Source of the DNA: Mucinivorans sp036654415
GTDB lineage: Bacteria > Bacteroidota > Bacteroidia > Bacteroidales > Rikenellaceae
Assembly: GCA_036654415.1 (NCBI GenBank)
Contig: JAVVSB010000011.1
Span: 1-43,629 of the forward strand
Direction of reading: 5' to 3'
DNA: 43,629 nt
The position numbers and the translations under genes are program-made. The notes below the pieces were generated by a model. That model ran no database searches. It was not told where the DNA came from and saw only the letters and a program-made list of their open reading frames with translations. Numbering within the stretch: the first letter of the stretch is position 1; each line of letters opens with the position of its first letter. Positions 15,771 to 24,580 of this stretch are shown piece by piece.

Positions 15771-17029
15771 CGCAGGATGGTCTCTTCGCGGTCAGGTCCC
15801 ACACTTACTATCCACACTGGTACGCCAGTGTACTGCTCAATAAATTCGACATACTCCTTTAGTTCGGCAGGGAATTCTCCATAGGTGCGAATATTATTTA
15901 TATTACAGTTCCACCCCTTAAAACTCCTATAAATAGGTTCTATCTCTTCGAGTGTTTCGTAAGGGAATTCGTTAGTCAACTTTCCATCCACTTTGTACGA
16001 CACAGCAGCCTTAATCTCGATAAAATCATTCATCACATCCGATTTCATCATAATGAGCTTACTCACCCCGTTAATCATAACTGCATATTTCAAAGCAACT
16101 AAGTCCAACCAGCCACAACGACGGCGACGTCCTGTGGTTGCGCCTACTTCTCGACCAAGAGCACATAACTTTTCACCTGTTTCATTAAAAAGCTCAGTTG
16201 GGAAAGGGCCACTACCTACACGGGTACAGTATGCCTTGAAGATACCATAGACCTCGCCGATACGACCAGGAGCAATCCCCAAGCCAGTACATGCACCAGC
16301 GCAAATGGTATTAGAGGATGTTACAAAAGGGTAGTTTCCAAAATCAATATCAAGCAATGAGCCTTGCGCCCCTTCGGCCAACACAGCTTTACCACTGTCC
16401 AATGTGCTATTTATGGCGTACTCGCACTCAATAATTTGAAATTTACGAAGAGTTTCAATAGCCTTAAACCACTTAAGTTCATACTCCTGTAAATCATATT
16501 CAAAATCATAATTTTTAAGCATCTCAACATGCTTATTCTTAAGGCGTAAATAGCGTTCCTTAAACTCGGCAGAGAGTATATCCCCCACACGTAGGCCATT
16601 ACGCCCTGTTTTATCCATATAAGTTGGGCCTATACCTTTTAGTGTAGAACCTATTTTGGCCTTACCCTTTGAAGCTTCACTTGCGGCATCCAGAATACGA
16701 TGAGTTGGAAGAATAAGGTGTGCCTTCTTGGCAATTTGAATTGATTTTGTGCAATCAACTCCAGCAGCCTCAAGTTCGGCAACCTCAGAAGCAAAAATAA
16801 CAGGGTCGATAACCACACCGCCACCTATAATATTGATTGTCCCATTACGGAAGACACCACTAGGAATGGTGTGCAGGACAAAACTTTTACCATCGAAATG
16901 GAGCGAGTGACCAGCATTAGGTCCACCCTGAAAACGTGCAATGACACCATAATTTGGCGTGAGTACATCAACAACTTTACCTTTACCTTCGTCGCCCCAT
17001 TGCAGGCCAAGAACTACATCTAATTTCAT
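15767..17029 (-). CDS. purA: Adenylosuccinate synthetase
   Basis: GTP-dependent ligation of aspartate to IMP, first step to AMP. Full length at 420 residues. GLQWGDEGKGKVVDVL gives the GTP-binding loop with the catalytic Asp, GGPNAGHSLHF carries the catalytic His, and later motifs are GIGPTYMDKTGRNGLRVGD, LAEGAQGSLLDIDFGNYPFV and TTGRRRRCGWLDL. The gene lies 8 nt after the S1-domain gene and overlaps dapB by 4 nt, so purine, lysine and an RNA-binding function share one transcript. Confidence 0.97.
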   Translation of the reverse strand: MKLDVVLGLQWGDEGKGKVVDVLTPNYGVIARFQGGPNAGHSLHFDGKSFVLHTIPSGVFRNGTINIIGGGVVIDPVIFASEVAELEAAGVDCTKSIQIAKKAHLILPTHRILDAASEASKGKAKIGSTLKGIGPTYMDKTGRNGLRVGDILSAEFKERYLRLKNKHVEMLKNYDFEYDLQEYELKWFKAIETLRKFQIIECEYAINSTLDSGKAVLAEGAQGSLLDIDFGNYPFVTSSNTICAGACTGLGIAPGRIGEVYGIFKAYCTRVGSGPFPTELFNETGEKLCALGREVGATTGRRRRCGWLDLVALKYAVMINGVSKLIMMKSDVMNDFIEIKAAVSYKVDGKLTNEFPYETLEEIEPIYRSFKGWNCNINNIRTYGEFPAELKEYVEFIEQYTGVPVWIVSVGPDREETILR

Positions 17030-17037
17030 TTTTATAT

Positions 17038-17874
17038 TTATGATTTTTTTAGTTTCGTTTCATTACCATTAATTTCAGCCTTACCCTCTCTTAATAACAC
17101 ACCAGCGGCACGTTTAAAAACCTTTTTACTCATCCCTGTAATCAACTGTATTTTAGCAGGGTCACTCTTGTCACCCAAAGGCAACGCTCCTCCGTTTTCT
17201 TGCATTAGTTGTACAAGAGCATCCACCGCCACGCACACCGCATCATAGCCCTGTTGCTGCAAGCAGACATCAATACGCCCATCCTCAGCAATTTTCAAAA
17301 CCCAGGCCGTTAACAACTCTCCGATATGTATCTCACGAAATATTTGGTTATCGTACAACATTCCCCAATGGTGCTGGTCGATGATGACCCTAAAGCCCCG
17401 TTCACGACGTTGCGCCACAATAATGGAGACCTTCTGGCGTGCAACGACAGAAATTTCATCATTATTAACAATTCTCCCAAGTTTAGAAGTGGCTACAATA
17501 CGCCCCGTAACTTGGTCGATATAGATGGTAACTGGATAATATTCACCACGTTGCATCTCATTTAATTGATTCTTAAAAGGCACAAATAGGTCTTTAGGTA
17601 GGCCCCAATCCAGAAAAGCACCTATACGTGTGGTATCCACCACCTTAAGTGAATTAACCTGCCCCAACATAATTTTTGGGATGTCAGTTGTAGCCACCAT
17701 TCTATCTTCGGAATCGAAATAGATAAATACCTCAATGGTGTCGCCAAGAGAGTAGTTCTCAGGGACATAACGGTTAGGCAAAAGCACTTCATTATGGTCC
17801 TCGTCCTCCAGATAAACTCCGTTATCGGTGGCACGAGCAATTGTTAGCTTATTGAGCAGGGCTGGATTAATCAT
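17038..17874 (-). CDS. S1-domain RNA-binding protein, CvfB/YitL-like
   Basis: 278 residues beginning MINPALLNKLTIARATDNG. The region LLPNRYVPENYSLGDTIEVF onward is an S1-like OB fold. LGQVNSLKVVDTTRIGAFLD starts a second S1 repeat with WGLPKDLFVPFKNQL, and a third follows near ISVVARQKVSIIVAQRRERG. The C-terminus (ITGMSKKVFKRAAGVLLREG) is the winged-helix domain of CvfB-like proteins. The frame stays open upstream to 18195 but that extension is antisense to the nitrilase gene; the ATG at 17874 lies just after a -7 box and begins the conserved part. Role likely in RNA binding or translation; exact function unknown. Confidence 0.85.
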   Translation of the reverse strand: MINPALLNKLTIARATDNGVYLEDEDHNEVLLPNRYVPENYSLGDTIEVFIYFDSEDRMVATTDIPKIMLGQVNSLKVVDTTRIGAFLDWGLPKDLFVPFKNQLNEMQRGEYYPVTIYIDQVTGRIVATSKLGRIVNNDEISVVARQKVSIIVAQRRERGFRVIIDQHHWGMLYDNQIFREIHIGELLTAWVLKIAEDGRIDVCLQQQGYDAVCVAVDALVQLMQENGGALPLGDKSDPAKIQLITGMSKKVFKRAAGVLLREGKAEINGNETKLKKS

Positions 17875-17880
17875 AGAGCA

Positions 17881-17888
17881 CAAAGTTA
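17881..17888 (-). promoter_or_regulatory. -7 element of the cvfB-like/purA/dapB operon
   Basis: The minus strand reads TAACTTTG, ending 6 nt before the ATG at 17874, so the message would have a leader of only a few bases. A TTTG lies 23 nt upstream, slightly longer than the usual 19-20 nt spacing. Confidence 0.5.
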
Positions 17889-17897
17889 ATAATTTTT

Positions 17898-17911
17898 TGT
17901 ACTTTTGTACA
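17898..17911. promoter_or_regulatory. Palindrome between divergent promoters, possible operator
   Basis: TGTAC-TTTT-GTACA is a 5-bp-arm palindrome overlapping the plus-strand -7 box (TACTTTTG, 17900-17907). It lies between the -7 and the possible -33 of the minus-strand promoter, so a bound protein could affect both directions. The palindrome is short and may be chance. Confidence 0.25.
17900..17907 (+). promoter_or_regulatory. -7 element of the nitrilase operon
   Basis: TACTTTTG matches TAnnTTTG. Transcription would start near 17911, about 19 nt before the ATG at 17930. No clear TTTG is found 19-20 nt upstream. Confidence 0.45.
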
Positions 17912-17929
17912 CAAATAAATGAAATAAAG

Positions 17930-18712
17930 ATGAAAGTTGCCGCCATCCAGATGGATTCTCTTTGGGAAAATCCATCTGCAAATTTAATAAAAGCAAGACA
18001 GATAGTGCTTAGTACCGATGCTGAGTTGCTAGTATTTCCCGAAATGTTTGCCACGGGTTTTTCGATGAACCCACAAAGGATAGCACAAAAGATGGCAGGT
18101 GAGGTTGTAACTCGAATGACAGAGTTGGCCATCGAAAGTGGTAAGGCGCTTATCTTCAGTGCAGCCATCGAAGATGCGCATAGTACAGCTCCCAATGAGT
18201 CCCATTTCTACAACCGTCTGTTTTTTATCGCTCCCGATGGAACCCGTTTGGTTTACGACAAGCGCCACCTATTTCGTATGGCCAATGAACAGGAGTTTTA
18301 CGCCGCTGGTCAGAACCGTCTGGTGATTCATTATAAAGATTTTAGAATTTGCCCCATGGTTTGCTATGATTTACGATTCCCCGTGTGGAGCCGCCAAAAG
18401 GGTGATTACGACCTGCTAATTTATATAGCCTCGTGGCCCGAGGTCAGAAGTTATGCCTGGACCACGCTACTTAGGGCAAGAGCCATTGAGAATCAATGTT
18501 ATCTAATGGGGGTCAATAGAGTCGGGAATGACCCTAAGAACCTATATTCTGGCGACAGTGTGGTGGTTAATTTTTTGGGGCAACCTTTGGTGGAGGCAAC
18601 CCCTTCTACTGAGCAGGTGGTCTCAGTGGAGCTCTCTCTCCAAGAACTGGAGCAATTCCGTGCAGGTTTTCCAGCATCGATGGATGCCGATAAATTCACA
18701 ATAGAACAATAA
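17930..18712 (+). CDS. Nitrilase-superfamily amidase, omega-amidase-like
   Basis: 260-residue member of the carbon-nitrogen hydrolase family, closest in pattern to YafV/omega-amidase enzymes that hydrolyse 2-oxoglutaramate or 2-oxosuccinamate. The Glu-Lys-Cys triad is visible: Glu38 in LLVFPEMFATGFSM, Lys111 in VYDKRHLFRMANEQ and Cys145 in CPMVCYDLRFPVW. SWPEVRSYAWTTLLRARAIE is a further family block. The frame is open upstream to 17828, but the ATG at 17930 starts the conserved MKVAAIQMDSLWENP and follows a -7 box. First gene of a run with the TauE/SafE gene (5-nt gap) and the transglycosylase. Substrate is inferred. Confidence 0.9.
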   Translation: MKVAAIQMDSLWENPSANLIKARQIVLSTDAELLVFPEMFATGFSMNPQRIAQKMAGEVVTRMTELAIESGKALIFSAAIEDAHSTAPNESHFYNRLFFIAPDGTRLVYDKRHLFRMANEQEFYAAGQNRLVIHYKDFRICPMVCYDLRFPVWSRQKGDYDLLIYIASWPEVRSYAWTTLLRARAIENQCYLMGVNRVGNDPKNLYSGDSVVVNFLGQPLVEATPSTEQVVSVELSLQELEQFRAGFPASMDADKFTIEQ

Positions 18713-18717
18713 GATTA

Positions 18718-19512
18718 GTGGATACGACCATTGTCATACTTTTGGTCTGTTCAGGCTTATTGGTGGGGGTGATAAATACTTTTGCTGGTGCTGCTGCGGC
18801 CATAACCATGGCCCTGTTTACGGCTTTGGGGCTACCTATCAATGTGGCTAACGGCACCAACCGTATACCTGTTTTGGCGCAGACCCTTGTAATGTCGATA
18901 GGCTTTGCACGGCAAGGGTATCTGGATTTAAGTGCGGGCTTCCGTTTGGCGATTCCAACTATTTGTGGTGCAGTTTTTGGTTCACTCTATGCCACGCACG
19001 TAAACCCAACTATTTTTCAATACCTACTATGTACTATTCTCATTATTCTGCTTTGTGTATTACTCTTTAATCCACAACGTTTTATGCGTAACGAATCGCT
19101 TGGAAACCGTAAGGTGCGTTTGGCGGACTACTTTTGGTTCCTTTTAATAGGACTATACGGCGGCTTTTTCCACATCGGCATCGGCTATTTGATACTTACA
19201 GCCACTATTGTAGGAATGGGTTATAATCTAATGCAAGCCAATGCTTTAAAGGGATTTATAGTACTTAGTTACATTCCTTTTTCGCTGGTTGTTTTTATTG
19301 CCCGCGGTCAGGTCGATTTTGTCTATGGGTTAATCCATGCCGCAGGTAATTTAGTGGGGGCGGGGGTAGCCACTTATTTTGCCTCAAAAATACCATTAGG
19401 TTTAATCCGTTGGAGCTTGGTGGTGATGATATTTTTTACGATTCTTGATATATTCAAAATCATTAGTCTTCAACACACTTTAGAAAATATATTTAATTTA
19501 ACTTTAAGATAG
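18718..19512 (+). CDS. TauE/SafE family membrane transporter
   Basis: 264-residue integral membrane protein with about eight hydrophobic segments, in two halves that each open with a glycine-rich first helix: VIFLLVCSGLL-like GLLVGVINTFAGAAAAITMA near the N-terminus and GLYGGFFHIGIGYLILTAT near residue 143. Members export sulfite, sulfoacetate or related organosulfur anions, but many are uncharacterised and the substrate is unknown. The start is a GTG at 18718, 5 nt after the nitrilase stop; no upstream ATG is available and the first internal ATG would remove the conserved first helix. The stop directly abuts the transglycosylase ATG. Confidence 0.85.
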   Translation: MDTTIVILLVCSGLLVGVINTFAGAAAAITMALFTALGLPINVANGTNRIPVLAQTLVMSIGFARQGYLDLSAGFRLAIPTICGAVFGSLYATHVNPTIFQYLLCTILIILLCVLLFNPQRFMRNESLGNRKVRLADYFWFLLIGLYGGFFHIGIGYLILTATIVGMGYNLMQANALKGFIVLSYIPFSLVVFIARGQVDFVYGLIHAAGNLVGAGVATYFASKIPLGLIRWSLVVMIFFTILDIFKIISLQHTLENIFNLTLR

Positions 19513-20415
19513 ATGAAATTTTTGATTATTGTTTTTGCTTTACTTAATGTCTGCTTTTCGTGTGCTATGCCACCAGAATCAGTCAGTGATGATATTTTGC
19601 GCTCAACTGTAATTATAGACTTGCCCAACACATTAGATTTTGCTGACGAAAAGGTCCCATTGGAGTATGCTGAAGTGTCAGAGGCTATTCAAAAAGAAGT
19701 ACTTACCACAATGTGTATGCACACCCGCACGATGTTAACCCTAAGGATGACAACTCGCTATTTTCCCATCATAGAGCCTATACTTAAAAATAATGGTGTG
19801 CCCGATGATTTTAAATACCTCTGTCTGGCCGAAAGTGGCTTAGATGTAAATGCTCGTTCGGGAGCTGGAGCAGCTGGCCTCTGGCAATTTATTTCATCGG
19901 CTGCCAAAACTTATGGCTTAGAGACAGGAGCTAATGTAGATTTACGTTATAACGTAGAGCTGGCAACCGAAGCAGCATGCCGTTACCTAAAATCAGCCTA
20001 TAGACGTTTTGGGAGCTGGACCATGGCGGCTGCATCCTATAATGTGGGGCAAGCTGGAGTAGACCGTCGAGCCGAAACTCAAGGTGTGGGCAACTACTGG
20101 GATATGTTTTTACCTGACGAGACTATGCGATATATACCTCGTATATTGAGTTTTAAGTTACTTTTACAAAATCCTGCAAAATATGGTTTTGTGCTTCGTA
20201 AGAGGGACTATTTCCCTCCATTTATTAATTTTCGTACTGTGGAGGTTAGTGACAAAGAGATAGAGTGGTCGGACTTTGCAGCCAAATACGGCACAAATTA
20301 CAAGGTTTTACGAATACTAAACCCTTGGATTCGCAGTTATGATTACGACAATAGCACAGCAAAAACGTACACTGTCAAAATTCCAACGGGCGGTTTTCGC
20401 CATTTGGGGTACTAA
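19513..20415 (+). CDS. Lytic murein transglycosylase (SLT domain, MltD-like)
   Basis: Cleaves the MurNAc-GlcNAc bond of peptidoglycan to give anhydro ends. 300 residues with an N-terminal signal (FLIIVFALLNVCFSCAM), possibly a lipoprotein at Cys17. The SLT domain covers about 85-215: catalytic Glu107 in YLCLAESGLDVNA, then GAAGLWQFISSAAKTYGL, ATEAACRYLKSAYRRFGSW and MAAASYNVGQAGVDRR. MRYIPRILSFKLLLQNP matches the MltD family. The C-terminal 60 residues (WSDFAAKYGTNYKVLRILNP) look like one degenerate LysM-type repeat rather than the several of E. coli MltD. The ATG follows the TauE stop with no gap. Confidence 0.92.
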   Translation: MKFLIIVFALLNVCFSCAMPPESVSDDILRSTVIIDLPNTLDFADEKVPLEYAEVSEAIQKEVLTTMCMHTRTMLTLRMTTRYFPIIEPILKNNGVPDDFKYLCLAESGLDVNARSGAGAAGLWQFISSAAKTYGLETGANVDLRYNVELATEAACRYLKSAYRRFGSWTMAAASYNVGQAGVDRRAETQGVGNYWDMFLPDETMRYIPRILSFKLLLQNPAKYGFVLRKRDYFPPFINFRTVEVSDKEIEWSDFAAKYGTNYKVLRILNPWIRSYDYDNSTAKTYTVKIPTGGFRHLGY

Positions 20416-20426
20416 GCAATAAGTTT

Positions 20427-23234
20427 ATGATAAAAGTAGAAGGGGCAAGGGTTCACAACCTTAAAAACATATCGGTTGAAATTCCACGTGGAAAATTAAC
20501 TGTTATTACAGGGCTTTCAGGTTCTGGAAAGTCATCATTGGCCTTTGACACCATCTACGCTGAAGGCCAGAGACGCTATTTAGAGACTTTGAGTGCCTAT
20601 TCCAGACAATTTTTCGGAACCTTAGAGCGGCCAGATGTAGATAAGATAACAGGTCTTTCGCCCGTTATCTCCATCGAACAGAAGACCACCAATCGCAATC
20701 CTCGCTCTACCGTAGGCACGGTAACTGAAATAAATGACTTTCTGCGGTTGTTATTTGCCAGAGCTGGGACGGCCTACTCCATGGCCACGGGAGAAAAGAT
20801 GATAAAATATAGCGACACTCAGATAGTGGAACTTATTTTAGACCGTTTTGAAGGACATAAGATAGCTATTTTAGCTCCTATTGTACGTGGACGTAAAGGC
20901 CATTACCGCGAACTTTTCACTCAGATGGCAGGCAAAGGTTTTCTTAAGGCTCGTATTGATGGTGTAATTGAAGATATATATGCAGGTATGCAGATAGACC
21001 GATATAAGGTGCACAATGTAGAACTGGTGGTGGATAGAGTGATGGCCAATGATGACTCGCGCGAACGGATTGAAACCAGTATGCGTGAGGCCATGCGGCA
21101 AGGACGTTCCACAATGATGGTAATTGACATGGACAGTGGCGATTTACACTATTTCTCACGTAATTTGATGTGCCCCACCACTGGCATGGCTTACAGTGAG
21201 CCTGCGCCTCATACTTTTTCGTTTAATTCGCCTGCTGGAGCATGTCCGCGTTGCAACGGTCTGGGGCAAGAAAGTGCTGTTGACATAGCCAAAATAATTC
21301 CAAACCCAAAGCTTAGTATCAAACGTGGAGCCATTGAACCGTTGGGTAAATATCGCTCAAATTTAGTCTTTTCAAAATTGGATGCCCTGATGCAACATTA
21401 TGGCCACACCATAGAGACCCCCATTGAGGAGCTAGACGAAGATGCGCTAACATCCATAATCAATGGCGAGTCAGAGCCGCTAAGAATCACGGCTCAAAGT
21501 GGGGCCCAAAATAGCTATATGACACAATGGGAAGGGGTAGTGGCCTATATCGAACAACAGATGGAGGAGGGTGAACGGGGAGTAAAGTGGAAGGAACAGT
21601 TTATCGAAAAACGTCCATGCTCACTATGCGGCGGTAGCCGACTAAAGCAGGAGTCACTAAGTTTTAAAATAGATGGTAAGAATATAGCCGAGCTATCGGC
21701 TATGAGTATTGACGAACTTTGGCAGTGGAGCAAAGAGGTGGAGAGCCGCATGGAACGTAACCAAGCCGCCATTGCCATGGAACCTATGAAAGAGATTCGC
21801 GAAAGGCTCAGTTTTTTAGTAGATGTAGGATTGGGTTATCTCTCTCTGTCACGTAGTTCACGCACACTGAGCGGTGGCGAGAGTCAGCGTATCCGCTTGG
21901 CCACTCAGATAGGCTCTAAATTAGTTAATGTGCTCTATATTTTAGATGAGCCCAGTATAGGCCTTCACCAGAGGGATAATGTAAAGTTAATAAACTCTTT
22001 GCGCGCTCTGCGCGATGCAGGTAACACTGTCATTGTGGTGGAACACGACGAACAGATGATTCGCTCGGGCGACTACGTGGTAGATGTGGGGCCATTGGCT
22101 GGCAGACGCGGTGGTGAAATATCGGCTGCTGGAACTTTAGACGAGGTTATGAAGGTGGAGACCATAACCACTGATTACCTGACAGGTCGACGTAAAATAG
22201 AAATTCCTACTTCACGTCGTAAGGGCAATGGTCAATTCTTGACACTCAAAGGGGCAGCGGGTAATAATCTAAAAGGAATATCAGTCAAACTTCCCCTCGG
22301 TACATTTATCTGCGTCACGGGTGTAAGTGGTAGCGGTAAATCATCGCTCATAAACGGTACACTCAAGCCAATACTCTCGCGCTATTTATACAAATCTTTT
22401 GACCAGCCGCTACTATATAAATCAATTGATGGGTTAGAACTTATCGACAAAATGGTGGTGGTTGACCAATCGCCTATCGGGCGCACTCCACGTAGCAACC
22501 CCGCCACATACAGCAATGTGATGGCCGATATTCGTTCACTGTTCGAATACACTCCTGATGCTCAAATCCGGGGTTATAAGGCTGGCCGTTTTAGCTTCAA
22601 CGTTAAGGGTGGACGATGCGAGGAGTGCCGCGGAGCTGGTGTTCAGACAATTGAGATGAATTTTTTGCCCGATGTTTATGTCAAATGTAAGGCTTGCGAT
22701 GGGCACCGATATAATTCGGACACATTACAAGTACGCTACCGTGGCAAAAACATTGATGATGTACTCAACATGACCATTAATCAATCGGTGGAGTTCTTTG
22801 AAAATCATCCAGCCATATATGCCAAGCTACATGCCATACAGCAAGTGGGGCTCGGTTACTTACGCCTTGGGCAACCATGTACAACGCTTAGTGGTGGCGA
22901 GAGTCAGCGCATTAAACTCTCTTCGGAGCTTGCCAAACGAGACACAGGCCAGACCCTATATATCTTTGATGAACCTACAACTGGACTCCATTTCGAAGAT
23001 ATTCGCGTGCTACTTGATGTTCTGCAAAAGTTGGTCGATAGAGGTAATACGGTTATTGTGATAGAACACAACTTAGATGTTATCAAGGTGGCCGACTACC
23101 TTATCGACATAGGAGAACAGGGGGGTGCTCAAGGTGGAGAACTTATAGCTCATGGCACACCAGAAAAAGTAGCCAGTGTAAAACGTAGTGCCACGGGTAT
23201 TTTTCTCAAAGATATACTTAAAGACAAACAATAA
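20427..23234 (+). CDS. uvrA: Excinuclease ABC subunit A
   Basis: Damage-recognition ATPase of nucleotide excision repair, full length at 935 residues. Two ABC ATPase halves: Walker A GLSGSGKSSLAFDTIYAEGQ near residue 31 and GVSGSGKSSLINGTL in the second half. Signatures are LSGGESQRIRLATQIGSKL and LSGGESQRIKLSSELAKRD. Zinc-binding cysteine pairs occur in CPRCNGLG, CSLCGGSRL and CEECRGAG...CKACDGHRYN. It begins 11 nt after the transglycosylase stop, and its stop overlaps the next ATG (TAATG), so uvrA is embedded in a longer operon. Confidence 0.98.
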   Translation: MIKVEGARVHNLKNISVEIPRGKLTVITGLSGSGKSSLAFDTIYAEGQRRYLETLSAYSRQFFGTLERPDVDKITGLSPVISIEQKTTNRNPRSTVGTVTEINDFLRLLFARAGTAYSMATGEKMIKYSDTQIVELILDRFEGHKIAILAPIVRGRKGHYRELFTQMAGKGFLKARIDGVIEDIYAGMQIDRYKVHNVELVVDRVMANDDSRERIETSMREAMRQGRSTMMVIDMDSGDLHYFSRNLMCPTTGMAYSEPAPHTFSFNSPAGACPRCNGLGQESAVDIAKIIPNPKLSIKRGAIEPLGKYRSNLVFSKLDALMQHYGHTIETPIEELDEDALTSIINGESEPLRITAQSGAQNSYMTQWEGVVAYIEQQMEEGERGVKWKEQFIEKRPCSLCGGSRLKQESLSFKIDGKNIAELSAMSIDELWQWSKEVESRMERNQAAIAMEPMKEIRERLSFLVDVGLGYLSLSRSSRTLSGGESQRIRLATQIGSKLVNVLYILDEPSIGLHQRDNVKLINSLRALRDAGNTVIVVEHDEQMIRSGDYVVDVGPLAGRRGGEISAAGTLDEVMKVETITTDYLTGRRKIEIPTSRRKGNGQFLTLKGAAGNNLKGISVKLPLGTFICVTGVSGSGKSSLINGTLKPILSRYLYKSFDQPLLYKSIDGLELIDKMVVVDQSPIGRTPRSNPATYSNVMADIRSLFEYTPDAQIRGYKAGRFSFNVKGGRCEECRGAGVQTIEMNFLPDVYVKCKACDGHRYNSDTLQVRYRGKNIDDVLNMTINQSVEFFENHPAIYAKLHAIQQVGLGYLRLGQPCTTLSGGESQRIKLSSELAKRDTGQTLYIFDEPTTGLHFEDIRVLLDVLQKLVDRGNTVIVIEHNLDVIKVADYLIDIGEQGGAQGGELIAHGTPEKVASVKRSATGIFLKDILKDKQ

Positions 23235-24148
23235 TGTCAAAAGTTTTAATCACTGGTGGTTCGGGACGTTTAGGCGTTATGCTTTTAGAAATTTTGCACG
23301 CAGACACCATTGGAGTCTTGTCGCGTAATGCTAATAAGCAAAAGCTACTTCGCCATAGGTATCCTAACGTACAATTTTTTGAGGGTGATGTGACCTGTTA
23401 CGATGACATTTCACATGCTATGAGCGGTTTCGACACTGTTATACACTGTGCAGCTATGAAAGACATAGCCTACTGTGAAGCCAATATCGAGCAGTGCATG
23501 CACACCAATATCCAAGGCACACGCACAGCTTTATGTGCGGCTAAAATGTGCGGAGTAGAAAAATTCATCTATATCTCCACCGACATGGCACCTCAGGCCA
23601 TTGGGGTCTATGGCCACTCAAAAGCTTTGGCTGAATCGCTTGTAGTGGATGCGGCACGTGATAGCTCACTAAAGAGTTACGTAATTCGCTTTGGTAATAT
23701 AATTTCCTCAAAATCATCGATATTTACCTTTTTGCGTGAACAAGCTCTTGAAAGAGGCTATGTACCCATAACACACCCTCAGATGAGCCGTTTCATTATG
23801 TCAGCCAAAGCATGCGCTCAACATATAATTCGAGTGGTCATGTCGACTGACCTTCCTTATGGTGTAATTTTAGTGCCTCGATGCCCATCATACAACATAC
23901 TCGATGTGGCACATATAGCCGCCCCTAGCGTTCCGATACGTATAGTGGGACTCCGAGCTGGAGATGCACTCTCGGTAGTTATGGTAAGCCAATCAGAGTC
24001 TCCACGCACGAGATTAACAGATGATTGGTATATCATATATCCTTTTTGGGCTAAACAGATAAATGGGACACAGGTTGATTTTGAGTCCCTAACCTCAGAG
24101 AATAATCCATGGAGAGCAACCATTGATGAATTAAGCAAATTTATATAA
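23234..24148 (+). CDS. NAD-dependent epimerase/dehydratase, CapD/FlaA1-like, altered TDK motif
   Basis: 304-residue extended SDR. NAD-binding GGSGRLG (Gly8, Gly11, Gly14), acidic segment FFEGDVTCYDDI, then IHCAAMKDIAYCEANIEQCM, a pattern of UDP-GlcNAc 4,6-dehydratase-type proteins (CapD, FlaA1/PseB). The active-site block reads STDMAPQAIGVYGHSKALAE, with Thr116, Asp117, Tyr126 and Lys130 present. The Lys of the family's S-T-D-K motif is Met118 here, and that Lys acts in dehydration/epimerisation in FlaA1-type enzymes. So an altered reaction, or a non-catalytic role, is possible. The start overlaps the uvrA stop by one base. Polysaccharide sugar metabolism is the family expectation, but no other glycan gene is adjacent. 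Confidence 0.72.
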   Translation: MSKVLITGGSGRLGVMLLEILHADTIGVLSRNANKQKLLRHRYPNVQFFEGDVTCYDDISHAMSGFDTVIHCAAMKDIAYCEANIEQCMHTNIQGTRTALCAAKMCGVEKFIYISTDMAPQAIGVYGHSKALAESLVVDAARDSSLKSYVIRFGNIISSKSSIFTFLREQALERGYVPITHPQMSRFIMSAKACAQHIIRVVMSTDLPYGVILVPRCPSYNILDVAHIAAPSVPIRIVGLRAGDALSVVMVSQSESPRTRLTDDWYIIYPFWAKQINGTQVDFESLTSENNPWRATIDELSKFI

Positions 24149-24224
24149 TACAAAACCCTATCTCGTGCCACATTTAGTGCGACCCGAAGTTGGTTATTGA
24201 TGGCTTAAACGGACTCCAGCACCT

Positions 24225-24521
24225 CTATTTTACGATATAAAAAACGCCAAATACAATAATCACTATTGCCAACAAAAAGTATATTGTGGTGGCTATCATA
24301 GCACGCTGTTGTTGGCGCACAATATCTCGACGAATCTGCTCTTTCATTATGACACGTTGCTCGGCAGTGAGTTTTGTGTTGGCTGATTTCTCGTCCCGTC
24401 TACTTTCATATCCGATATATTGTTCGCGGATAACAGCCGTTCTGTCGCGCCTAGAAAACGAAGGACCATGGTTGCTTTTCAACCGTTTAATCAAGTCAGG
24501 GGTAGGTTCAGTTGTATTCAT
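24225..24521 (-). CDS. Small membrane protein of unknown function
   Basis: 98 residues, not recognised. The first ~70 are charged and rich in Arg, Lys, Glu and Gln (SRRDRTAVIREQY, MKEQIRRDIVRQQQRAM) and probably helical. One strong hydrophobic segment, ATTIYFLLAIVIIVFGVFYI, forms the C-terminus, so it is probably tail-anchored in the inner membrane with the basic part in the cytoplasm. It lies 20 nt downstream of the nqrF terminator on the same strand, with no separate promoter visible, and converges on the SDR gene. Coding is supported by a full-length frame and a regular amino-acid pattern. Confidence 0.6.
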   Translation of the reverse strand: MNTTEPTPDLIKRLKSNHGPSFSRRDRTAVIREQYIGYESRRDEKSANTKLTAEQRVIMKEQIRRDIVRQQQRAMIATTIYFLLAIVIIVFGVFYIVK

Positions 24522-24541
24522 AATAATTAATTTTTTAGCAA

Positions 24542-24574
24542 AAAGCCTGCCAAAATCGGAATTAGGCAGGCTTT
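24542..24574 (-). terminator. Terminator after the purM-nqr operon
   Basis: AAAGCCTGCC at 24542-24551 pairs with GGCAGGCTTT at 24565-24574 (10 bp, 13-nt loop). The minus-strand transcript continues as GCUUUUUG. It lies 6 nt past the nqrF stop. Confidence 0.85.
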
Positions 24575-24580
24575 CATTAT

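Noticed and set aside
17828..17929. N-terminal extension of the nitrilase frame
   Set aside because: It runs through the promoter region and the start of the divergent gene; conserved sequence begins at the ATG at 17930.
17875..18195. N-terminal extension of the CvfB-like frame
   Set aside because: The extension lies antisense to the well-supported nitrilase gene and adds low-complexity residues without family similarity; the ATG at 17874 begins the conserved part next to a -7 box.
24149..24224. Possible RNA gene or terminator between the SDR gene and the small membrane protein
   Set aside because: No cloverleaf, no convincing stem and no U-run; I see nothing supportable here.
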